In this document: positions 1 through 10,694 of the stretch, piece after piece
Position numbering within the stretch: the first letter of the stretch is position 1
Layout: each line of letters opens with the position of its first letter
Assembly: GCA_013399895.1 (NCBI GenBank)
Contig: VXBA01003292.1
Span: forward strand, 454,371 to 518,370
Length of the DNA: 64,000 nt
Origin: Serilophus lunatus
Lineage: Eukaryota > Chordata > Aves > Passeriformes > Eurylaimidae
Reading direction: 5' to 3'
Program-made: the position numbers and the translations under genes
Notes under the pieces: generated by a model
What the model was told of the DNA's origin: nothing
Seen by the model: the letters and a program-made list of their open reading frames with translations, nothing else
Database searches by the model: none

Positions 1-1590
1 CAAAGTTTGCAGAGCAAAAGCCTAGTAACAGCTCCAGGTGACACTGGAGCTCAAGTGACACGCAATATCTATCTCAGCAAGGTCAAAATCCCTTTTGTCT
101 TTCAATGGGGAAAAGGGGAAGAAGAAAACAAACAAGTGAAGGTGTGCCAATGAAGCTAATTAATTTATCATTCTGAGTGCCCAAAAAGATGTCTTTCAAC
201 ACATACATCTCACAAAGTAAGTCAAAGGAAGAATTCTTATTAAGCAGAGTACTTGCTGGTAGGCTGTACTGGGTGCACACAGCACACTGTAAAGATGGAG
301 ATGCTGAATTTCTACCATTGCAGCTGCTGTTAGTTCCCTCCCAGAGATACCACAAGTGACAGTTCCATCTCACATTTTAACATTCCTTTTTTTTTTTCTT
401 GCCCTAATTTTAAAGTTTAACTAGGCTGCACTCCAGGAAAGCATTAGAGCAATACGTATTTGATACAGGAAAGCTTAAATGAAAGACTGCTGTTCTTTTC
501 CTTCTATCCCCCAAATACACTGGACCTCAAGCATCATATAAAGAGGTAAAACTTCTAAAACTTGGCTAAGAAGTTCTCCCTGGGGATTTTTTAACATATT
601 CAAAGCTATTTGCTACATATACACAGAACTCTCCCTGTAAGTTTTACAGCACAACTACTGTTTTCACAGACTTAGGTAAATATGGCATGGAAAATAAAAC
701 TCTGATTGCAAATTGGCACAAAACTCTAGGCTAAGGAGTAAAAGGTGTAATCAGCACAGGAAAGGAGGGTATCTGTGTCGGCACTGTTATTGGTCAGGAC
801 TATCTGTGCTTGGGTGGGAAATGTTAGAAGGAAAAAGTGGTGATGCTGGGAGTGAACTAGCAGAGTTTTCCCAGACAGATAGAAAAACACAAAGGAAATA
901 GAAGTTTCCCTCCTTTTTGGTGCTAAGAATGGCTTACATTTCAGTATAGCAAATGGTTTTATCTGGTACTGTCACATTTAGATGACAACACCAGGGAAAA
1001 ACAATTAATGAAACAAGCATGAAATGTATTCTGTGAGATTTTTCTCCAGGCATGCATTACAAAATATAACACACAGAGCTTACATTATGTAATGAGAAAC
1101 TATTCATTGTCATTCCTGGCACCTACAGAATAACTCCTAAGCTAATACTTCTGAAGAGCAGGACCACAAAATCCAGAAGTCACAAAATTAACTTGGTTCA
1201 CACCCAGATGACTGCGCATTTGCATTCCACATACAACTCTGCACACAGATGCTGCATCCAAGCTAATTTGATTTCTTAATACCACTCAGGCTCAGCACAG
1301 ACCAGAGCTACAGGAGGCCAGCACAGATTTTGTCATGTAAACAATGCCATGAAGTACCCAACTTAAACCCTGAAATGGTTCAAATTTATTACACAAACGA
1401 AAAACTTTCCAGCAGGCCTTCAGCAAATGCATAACTAGTGTTTGCATAGGGGCAGCTCAGCCCAGAGGAGGGGCCACTTCCCAGCTCTGCAGTAAAACCT
1501 GTCTGGTCAGTGTGTGCGTGAAGGCGTGTGCTGGGGATGGACACTGGGCTTCAGATAGACACTGACAAGTTGCTTGTCACCAGGACTCAC
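1..1590. other. Unique non-coding sequence, no gene seen
   Basis: AT-rich unique DNA with stop codons in all frames at ordinary spacing. Open stretches of about 60 to 96 codons resemble no family I know. A short inverted repeat (gctccag / ctggagc, 6-base loop) lies at 31-50. I see no repeat family, RNA gene or convincing promoter. Confidence 0.6.
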
Positions 1591-1762
1591 CTCTGCTGAA
1601 GTTACACTGCTGCATTTCCAAACACTCATGGAAGTAAAAGCACGACGGTCTTCTTGCCTTTGAGGAATCCTCAAACCTGACATACTGCTGCTGATTAAGT
1701 ATTTCAAGCCTTTTGAAAAAATTGGGGTTTTATTCAGTATATTAAATGAGACATTTGCAAAT
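1591..1762 (-). CDS. Candidate internal coding exon (exon B), unknown protein
   Basis: On the minus strand this 172-bp block begins after a pyrimidine-rich acceptor (TTCTTTTTTTCCTAG) and ends at a strong donor (GCAGAG|GTGAGT). One frame is open throughout: one leading base, then 57 codons ending on a complete codon. The peptide includes SGLRIPQRQEDRRAF, and an internal ATG precedes this stretch with A at -3. The entry phase fits the upstream block at 2084-2232, so the two could be spliced in frame to about 106 codons. I recognise no domain or family. It could equally be a chance open frame or a non-coding exon. The splice motifs and open frame are seen directly; use as an exon is inference. 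Confidence 0.27.
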
Positions 1763-2083
1763 CTAGGAAAAAAAGAAGTAAAAACAAAAATTGAAGTTTT
1801 ATAGGACAATTGTTGACACTTGGTTATAGCCAAAATCTTGCACACAAGAACCCACAACACTCTCGCAGCAGAGCTGTCCTGGGTTTTTGCTGTGCCTGCC
1901 AGTCTTGCCTGTGTGAGAGCTCTGCCACAGGTGGGACATACACACTTATGTAGGCGCAGCCACACAGGACTGCAGAGCGCAGGTAACCTGCTTGTCATTT
2001 TCCTGAAACTTCTTAACAAAAATACAGCCAGTTTTCATGCCTGATTTTCTGATGAAGAAAATGGGTTCAGTGCATTCACTTAC

Positions 2084-2232
2084 CCATTTGATTTGAACAC
2101 TGCGATGGTATAAAACTTCCAGCATCTTACAAAACCCAACACGATCACAGGATCTAGACAGATTTGGACAAAGAGTGGCAAGATAATACAATTTAAGGTT
2201 AAGACTACCATCTTAGTAGGCATTTTCAGGCG
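2084..2232 (-). CDS. Candidate upstream coding exon (exon A), unknown protein
   Basis: This 149-bp minus-strand block ends at a good donor (AAATGG|GTAAGT). Its acceptor (ATATTAGTGCAG) has a poor pyrimidine tract, so the 5' boundary is weak. One frame is open for 49 codons plus two bases, which matches the single leading base of exon B at 1591-1762. Four codons in is an ATG with A at -3, followed by a hydrophobic stretch (MPTKMVVLTL and on) that could act as a signal or anchor segment if translated. Another frame is also open over most of the block, which weakens the case. No family is recognised. A phase match has about a one in three chance of arising at random. Confidence 0.2.
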
Positions 2233-5200
2233 CTGCACTAATATATTCTGGAAGCACACTGGCCTAGTTTAGTCAGGAACTGGTGGATTAAGAAAACCTT
2301 GTGTAAATAGGATTGTGTTTGTATCATATTCATTGTTTCTAAATAACATTTAGTTAAGCCTCTGAGGGAAATTACAGTAGTAGTAGTAAAAAGGCAACAA
2401 AAAAAAACCAAAAAACACCTAAAAGAGAAAAATGTATGGAAAACATCACTTCTTTATACAAAGATAATACAAACCACAAGTACTTGAATTATCTCAAACC
2501 ATCAGTTTCCTTTTTAGGCTCAGAATATTTGAAGCAGTTTTTAAAAAAGTCCCTCCTGGAAGCCTACACAGGTCATGAGAAGGTCTGCTTATAACAGAAC
2601 TGCCATCCAAATTATGGCTAGATTATCACTGCACAGGACATGTATTTTTATTACTGTGCCACGCTTGCATTGCTGTAAACTCTGATTAAGAAGCAATCAC
2701 AGATTACACCTTGAGGAAGAAACACCATGAAATACAGGAAATTAACCCAAATCTCATCTGAACAAGGAAAATAAAAGTTAAAATGCACGAGTCTAACTTT
2801 TCTAGCCCTGACTTTAAGCTAATCACCTGGAAGGGCACAGGTTTAAAAATTACACCATTAAGCACACATCTGTCACTGAGCAACACTGCCGTGTATGAGG
2901 TTTTTCTGATGCTGTCTTACTTAAAACCTCCATTTTGCCTAGAATTTGTTCAATGGCTACATTTGCACCTTTTCCCCCATGGTTCATTACAAGTCTTGAA
3001 TGGATGTTTATTAACTAGGAAACAAAAGCACTGGATGACAGAAGAGCTTTTCTGGTTAGACAAGATTGTCATTTGTCATGTTTCAGTAATGCAGTAAGAA
3101 AATTAGCCTTGCCTGCTCTCAGGCACAAAAAAAAAGGCACACTTAAGGTACTGGACAGAGAGTGAGGAAAGGGCACTTCTGTGCCTACCAAGACTGTTCT
3201 GCATGAACTTTGCTAAGTAAGTCTATCCCAATTCCACAGCCAAACCCGAAGAAATGACTGTAATCTATATTTTGCATGCCTTGTTTTGCATTCTTTTCCT
3301 GAACTAGTTGCTTTCACTTGATCTGTGTCAATATGTACTAAGATCAATGGGTAATAATGTCAAACTATCATAATTCCTACTCAGCTGCTGAGAAATACCT
3401 TTACCAGAAACATGGCAAAGACATCTTTTTCAGGTGCTTGAGGAAAATTGCTTCATGGCTGGGACAAGGCACTGCAGCTGCAGTGTTACTGCAAGGACAC
3501 ACAGGCAGGCAAGGGCCAGAGGACAGAAAATGCTATTTGGTAACAGAAGAGGGGAAGGGCAACTCCAGACTTCTCAGAAGTCCCACTTTGCCACTACTTC
3601 TCCTCCGAAGTGTGAGTGAAATCGAGCCCCTCTCTAAAGCAAGTTTATAGATACACACACATATATATCAAAAATTATACCTCAAAATTTTATCTAAATT
3701 CAGTGATAATACAATACCTGAGGTATTGTTGCATTTTTCTAGGCTTCTCACTGGGGAGGTGAAAGTGATTACTAGAATATGTATTGACCCTACACCTTGA
3801 GCTCCTTCTACACTTCTAAGGTACACTATGTGCTCTAATACACAATATGTGAACCTTTCCTTTTCAGTGTTCTGCTCTAAAAATTGTTTGAAACCCGGGA
3901 AAATACATTCTGTTCCACTATGCAAATAGCAACTTCCCTGTTTAATTATAGTGCATTTTGCTGAGAATTGCATCATGACTAGGATACTACCAAGAGGACA
4001 AACATTTAACCACTATTCTTAGTTTGTTGAAAATTTTTTTCCCACATTACATAAACACGTACACACCCACACTTGGGCTGCACCATCAATCTTTTCATTG
4101 TTTTTACTTTAGTAAAGGAACAGTTATTTTTCATTTCAGTAACTTTATTTTTATTGGCATTATAAAACAGGTAGTGAAGAAAGCTGAATGAGAACATTTA
4201 ATATTCTTCTTCGCTTCTCTTTACCACAATTGCCTCAACTTTCTGTACTGCCATGCTGATTAAAAAAATATCCTTAAAAGTTCAGTTAGAAAAGTATCCC
4301 TTAAAATTCAGTGAAAGAATTCACTTCTAACCATGTCTTGAACAGAAAAGCAATGAGTTTTTCATCATGTTTTCATGAAATGATCAGGTGCTCATTTGAC
4401 AAAAGGAAAAATAGGATGTATTTCCAGTTCACACATATTAACCAGAAGCACCAGAAAAAAAACACAGCAGATTACTGAAAGTATCGGGACTTTACAAGCT
4501 CTTCCATATGTTGGCCAGAAGCATGAAACGTGCAAAATTCCTCTGAACAGATGCCTTACAGAATTTTAGTTCTAGATACCTCTATGTCACAGAGTCAGAC
4601 AACTCAGGGTAACCACACCTGAGCAAGTCACATTAAAACAAGACACATAACAGCTAAGAATTAAGCACTCAAAAGCTAACCATGGTATATTTTTTTGCAC
4701 TCCATGGTCAAGCCTCTGATTTTACCTCAGAATTCAGTTTTGCAGCTTTCTTACGGGACTCAGACTTTTCTTAGGAAGATAAGGGCATGGTATTTTGACT
4801 CTACAGCGTAGAAAAAAATATTATTTTTCTTCCCAATATATGCTCCACATTTATACAATGAACAAATGGCCAACTAAATGCAAATTTTGAAAATAATTCT
4901 TTTATAATAAAAACTTGGCTGAGCAGTGACAGACACTGCCCTGTAATCCCAGTCCTCTCACCAGCCCTCAGCACTGCAGCCCGCCAGGTCCTTCTGGTGT
5001 ACCCAAGGGAGGAGGGAGGGCAGAGCACTAAAAGAAGATGTTCACTTTCTACACCAGAAGAAACAGGACAAGAAACCATGCTTCACTGTCCAAGGATTCA
5101 GTAAGCCCTTCAGGAAACAAGCCTCCTCAGGTAAACCTTTACCTCCAGTTGGAGAAGGAGTGACTTGGCATGGGATCAGCTGTCAGGAACACACAGGCAA

Positions 5201-8200
5201 TGTACAGCTCCTCTTGCCTTTCACCTCATATGACTACTGCTTTGTCTTCACCAATAATGGTTTGTTGGGGGATAGCAGTCTTAAAAACAAGACAAAATAT
5301 GCAGAACTCATCACAGCTTAAAATTCACACAGAGACAAGATTTGCCACGTAGGTACGATCAGCATTGCACGCCCCTTCTTGGGGTTGAGTTCATCTGTTT
5401 TAAACTTGTAGATAAAACAAATAGTCTTAGTTTCAGTTGTGTCCCCACTACGATTTTTATAGTTTACATGTTCTAATTATTTCACAATAGAAACGTGCTT
5501 TTTTGATCTAAGATTTTTTGCCTACACAAATCCAGCTTGCAGCAAAGAACAGCTCCACTGCAGGCGCAGCACTTCCGAGGAAACGTGTGCTTTTAAAAGC
5601 CACCCCTCACCCATGCCTCTGAGCTGTCCAAGTAAAACAAGCTGTACTGGTAAAATAAACACATTTTGCCAATAACTACACTTGACTTTCTTCCAGTGCA
5701 GGTGTACTCTCAAAAACCTTCTTCATACCCCAACCAACAACGCCAGAAGACATTTGGAGCAGAGACAAGACGTACAAGGGTAACGCCCAACTTTTCCACC
5801 CGGTGATTCACACGTTTCCTCCAGTGGCGTGCCAGGCTCCTACACCAGAGAACCTACCCAATGCTTCCCTGAAAAGCCTGATTTACTGGGATTGCACAAA
5901 TCGAAGGCGCTGCACGTGCAGGGGATGATGCAGCCACCTTCCTCCAGCTCAGGAGCCCACAGAAAACAGCAGCCAAGGCAGGGCGGCTTCCCCTGTCCAG
6001 AGCTCCTTCCCAGGGGCCTTGGGGAAGCAGGGGCAATTAGGTGCAGGCCACAGGATGAGCTACCAGACCCGGGGTGCTCGGGAACGCTACATGCCAGCAC
6101 ACCACAGCAACAAGAGTGGTAGGCTCTGGGGTCAGAACCAGCCTTCAGCTCTTGTCTGCCTTCCATCTAGTTACTCCTGTAGTGAACCCAAAGCTTAATT
6201 AGCCAAAGTACACCTTCCAGAAAGCCATCTGGTTTCAACTTGTGTATCTGACAAGGAAGAAAAATCAGCTATTTTGCTCAGTAATTTCTTTCAATGGCTG
6301 ATCATATCCATTGTTACAGCACACATCCTCTGAATATTTCAAGCCTCTTAGTTTTAACATCCATTTATGTCTCCAATTATGATTGTCATCCTTCCCCTGA
6401 TATAGTTTTCCCTCTTTCTTTAAACTTCATCAGTTAGATATTACAGTCACCTCTTGATCTTATAAATAACTAAAAAAAATACTCTCCTTATAGCTCACTA
6501 TTTTTGAAATTTTTTTCCAGTCTTTAAATACTGCAGATCTTTTCTACCTTTCTAATTTAGAAGGTTTCCAAGTGCCTACTCAAGACAGTGCAAGCATGAC
6601 TGCTCAGAAGATCTGGAGCTGTTCTAAAATTTTCATAGGGATGAAAAAGCACATAAAACTTCACCTGGATCTCCATCCCCCAGCAATTTAAAGGAGACAT
6701 GTTGCAAGGTTAGAATGTTCAAGTTTCTAACATTTAGAAATTTAGAGAATATTTGCATCTCAAGTCAACAGAAAGATTGCTAGTTCTCATTATTTCAGCA
6801 AGGAAAGAAAAATTTATTAAATCATCAATTTTACTTTACAGACAAAAGAGATCTAAATATAATATAACCCTTGTGTTATAAATATTTAATCAGCTTAGTA
6901 ACAACTAGTATCATTTCATCCCACGTGAGTTATGCTACCTTTGATTAAAAACCTCAAGGTGAAAAAAATAAAGCTTTATTTTCTTGTAATCCATTTTCTT
7001 TGCTTTCTCACCCCCAACCATTGGGAGGGAAGCCACAGCAGTCATTCAGAACTACTTTGTAAGAAACAAATGGATAGCACATGGCAAAAACCTTATGCCC
7101 CCTTTCACATAAAATTAGCTCCTTATCATTGAGTTGCTTCCACTGTAATCCTTGAATACCCTTGAGCAAAGAGCAGTTACTGATTCAAGTCAAATTATCT
7201 GACCCAAGGGACCATATAGAAAGGAGCAGGGAATGTGATACAGCCTAAAACTTGAATGAGTATGTCTTATCATCTGCTAATATGACCATTAGTGTGGAAA
7301 GCCACTCAGTTCCACCTTACTGCCTGCTGTCTCCAATGCCTTCCTTATTCTCCCCTCTTAAACTCAGAAAGGGAAAATGCCTTCTTCATCCTCAAAAGGA
7401 GGAGAGCAGCAATGAAAGGCCCCTGCTCCCTGATTCCTTCAATACTGTCCTTCATATCACTTTAGCAATGCTACTTTTAACAAACAGAACTCAGTGGTTA
7501 TCAGAAAAGATAACCAGTGATCACTGAACTTGCTGAAAAACATGACCCACCCTCACCCTCTCCATAAATGCACATAATATACTCAAGAATCATTGGGTTG
7601 CTTGATGGAGGAGAATCCCAAGGCTTAACAGATTGCCATTGCACAAGTCAGAACTTGCAGACATTTCCCCACTTCAACATGTTACACCTTTACTAAAAGT
7701 GAACGCTGCTGTTTACCTTCTTTGGGGTTTCATTTACTGCCTCATTTCTAATTCCAGATAATCAGCTTTCAACAAAACTTGAAAGCCCAATCTCTCCTAC
7801 ATTGCAACAAAGGAAGAGAGATTGTCCTCCTGTACTGTAGACATCTGCTTTTGTACCACAACTTCTAATAGCAGATTGTTGCTTAAGAGAAACAGACTGG
7901 CAATGAGAAACAGCTCAGCAGCTTGGCATTTGTTCTACTTGTGTAACCCTTCACAAACAGTCTTGTATTTCCATGAAGGCAACAAACATCTGCTCTGTAC
8001 ACATACAAATATTAAATAAACCAAAAGCTGCAATGCTGTTCAAAAACTGGCTGAATGGATACAAGGAAACATAACTACATTGACATTCTCATACTCTAAA
8101 ATTTCCAAGTGAAATTCTTTAATTTGTAAACACCCCTTTGGAGTAAACTAATATTTAAATAGTGCTTAAGGAGTCAATGAGTAAAGATCTCTCAACAGTG

Positions 8201-8573
8201 TTCTTCAATAGTCTACCAACACAAAATGACACTAGGATCTTTGAAAGCCCTTTGAGAGCATCTTTTGGTGACATAGCTAAACCACTATCAGCTAGCTTCT
8301 TCAGAGAGGATTCTTCCCATTTATTCTTCCCTGCCCAAGCCAACTGGGAATGGTGGAAGCCAACTGGATTCTCATTTTCTGCCAGTTTAACCCTGTGACG
8401 CAGCTCACCGTGAGGCAATTTCAGAATCACTGGATATGCAAGAGACACAGCAGAACCCAGCTAGGGAAAGCAAGTCCCTTTCAGGAGAAGTCTGCCCCTC
8501 CAGGGGCTTGTCTGCACTGTTGAACAGCAGCACATTTACACCAAGAGCTTTACATGTGCGCGTGCAAAGAGCA
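2233..8573. other. Unique non-coding sequence with a moderate GC patch
   Basis: No gene supported. A short alternating AC/AT tract sits at 3652-3668. The stretch 5700-6170 is richer in G+C than its surroundings and is open on both strands for about 100 codons, but the readings are low in information and match nothing I know. A minus-strand frame of 97 codons at 8155-8448 is overlapped by a plus-strand frame of 78 codons, and neither has recognisable motifs. The rest is AT-rich and featureless to the eye. Confidence 0.55.
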
Positions 8574-8587
8574 GCGCCCAACGTGGG
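8574..8587. other. 14-base match to the complement of the tRNA-Lys 3' end
   Basis: The plus strand reads gcgcccaacgtggg. From established knowledge, the primer-binding site complementary to tRNA-Lys(1,2) is TGGCGCCCAACGTGGGGC, so 14 consecutive positions of 18 agree and the two at each end differ. This could be the relic of a retroviral primer-binding site, a tRNA-derived fragment or a coincidence. The preceding bases do not end in a clear LTR terminus, and nothing retroviral is recognisable downstream. Confidence 0.25.
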
Positions 8588-10540
8588 CAACTCCGTTGGT
8601 TCCCAGAAGTGAGAGCGCTAAGACTATAAACAGAGCAAAACTACTCATAGCTGCTTGTTCCACTCTCCCGTGTTGCCAGGATATGGCGTTAAATACTGCT
8701 GTACAAGGAAGTCAGAAGAGCTCCAGAACACAGGAAAACACGCCGAGGAAGAAGAGATAGACTTGAGACTGGAGAGGTGCAATCCAACAGAGCTGCTCAG
8801 CACACACACATCAGAAAACAGCTCACCATGGCTGAAGACTATCAAAAGGCAATAATCTTTTCACAATCCTGCAGTTTTCTGGCCACCCTTTGAAGGATCA
8901 CTTTACATAGTAAAATAAAGAAAACTAAGGCTGAGCATTACATTGGAATTTTGAAGATTATGAAGCTTGAAGTATGTATCTGGGACAAACATTACTAAGT
9001 ATGAGATGAAGCATGCTCTTAAACACTTTGTTTATAAATATTTTTTAACCCTCAGAGACCTGTCTGTTTTGAAATTGCATTGCAATATTCCAATACATAA
9101 TTATAGGGGAGCAGACAAATTACAACTATTTTTCAAGAACATGACAATGAAAATATTTAAACTGTATGGCAGAATAGCTTGTGACACAAACTACCTCCTC
9201 ATTATCATAGTTACTTATGCTATAGAGCAGATTTACTATTTATATTTTCCAGATTTACTATTGATAAACTGTTCTGTACATACAGAAGTAGAAATTCACT
9301 TTTTATTTTTTATTGAGTGCTGTGGTACCCAAGTTGGACACTTACTAATCTATCTACATTTTCAACACATGCAAAATATCAAAAGCTCAATTTATTTATT
9401 CAGTTCCACTAGATTTCTCCAAAATAGTAAGACAGTCTCCCTGCCATTAAATGTTCTTGAGTATTCCTGTTGCTGGAGCACGTGCTGATGGGCTGAGCAA
9501 AAGCAGCAAACTTACAAACACCGTAACTCCTTTCTCAAGCGTAACAGAGAAAAGGGACCTGATAATTCGAAACTTCATTGTGACAACCCCAAAACCTTAC
9601 TTGTAGTTTTTGAAATATTTTTAGGAGAGCTATCAGTTATTCACAGACTTCTCTAACACACAGTGGCACACTATTTGCCCCGTGCTTCCTCTTTTGATCA
9701 CGAACTGCATTACTGGCTACAAATTGTCCAACAAGGAGCAAAAGTATAGGGGTTTTCCCTTAAAAGGAGAGCATAAAGAGGAGACATGAACTCTAACTTG
9801 GCTAAGTCGCTCCTATGAAAGCAAAATTTATTTTTGTAATCTGTAGTAGTGGAGTTGACTTTAAAGCACAGCAGTCCCAGTTTGTACTATTTTAAATCAG
9901 GATGTTCAGATGTGAATAATGTTCAAAATTTAAGGTGGAAGAAGGCTGAAGCTACTACTGTTCATGTAATATGGAACAGAATTAGAATAGCTGTAAAAAT
10001 CTAAACTAATAGACTATTGGAGAAACATGGCTGCCTCACCTACACAGATATCCCTTCAAATCAAAGATCATTCTGCTGCTATCCTGTACATTTTTACTGT
10101 CGTTACAAATTTATTAGGATTGCACTCATAAAGAGCTACAATTACTTTGTAAGTGGCTTAAGCACACCTTCCCTCTGTGCCACTGTATCCTTGCAAAACT
10201 CACTTTTCAAAGCTTAGTAGTCTGTGACAAAAATAAATCCATGACACTGAAAAAACAGGATTTGGGAAGAAACCCTGCAAGGGAGGGGGGAAGATAAGGA
10301 CAATTTTGACCCAGTGTTTGGCGCGCAGAAAAGTGACATAATAAAAACCAGATATCCAGCTCTTTTTATCAGCTTTTAGCCATTTCTCTTTGTGATACAA
10401 CTCTGCAGGTAAATCCTGTGAGACAAGGGCCTGTTTTGCCAAGGCCGAGCCGAGGACTTGGCTGGAGGCTGCAGCTCTCCACAGGCTCCGGCTGGCAGCT
10501 GGTGTGGGTATGCAGTCACTGCCTGGCTTTTGTTTTTCAG
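8588..10540. other. Unique AT-rich sequence, no gene seen
   Basis: Holds a 173-codon open frame (8967-9488, plus) that is the longest in the window. Its composition (Ile, Leu, Phe, Tyr, Lys) mirrors the AT-rich DNA, and it has no domain-like motif, so I treat it as chance. A modest GC-richer stretch at 10430-10510 precedes the exon-like block at 10541. Confidence 0.5.
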
Positions 10541-10694
10541 AACAAGGAGAAAACACATTTTTCCCCTCCCTTGTCTGGGAAACAGGAAGCAGATTCTTAT
10601 AAAGACTCTCCCACATTCAGATTGGGCAGGAAAAAGGTGGAGTTTGGCAACATTAAGATTTGTTCTTCAAATGCAGACCAGTAATTATTCTAAG
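10541..10694 (+). other. Candidate exon, plus strand, unknown
   Basis: A 154-bp block flanked by a strong acceptor (ggcttttgtttttcag at 10525-10540) and a strong donor (tctaag|gtaagc). One frame is open across the whole block with one base before the first codon. The peptide is basic and has no recognisable motif (it ends FVLQMQTSNYSK). The other frame that is open at the start stops at a TAA ten bases before the donor. It could be a coding, UTR or lncRNA exon, or a decoy pair of sites. The splice signals are seen; the function is unknown. Confidence 0.25.

Noticed and set aside
1507..2019. 170-codon minus-strand frame taken as one single-exon gene
   Set aside because: It runs through good splice sites at both sides of 1591-1762 and matches nothing as a whole. 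Only the splice-bounded part is kept, as a weak candidate.
5840..6166. Overlapping frames of about 100 codons on both strands
   Set aside because: GC-richer DNA has fewer stops. The peptides show no family features.
8967..9488. 173-codon open frame, longest in the window
   Set aside because: Composition follows the AT-rich DNA, with no domain, no splice boundary and no family resemblance.
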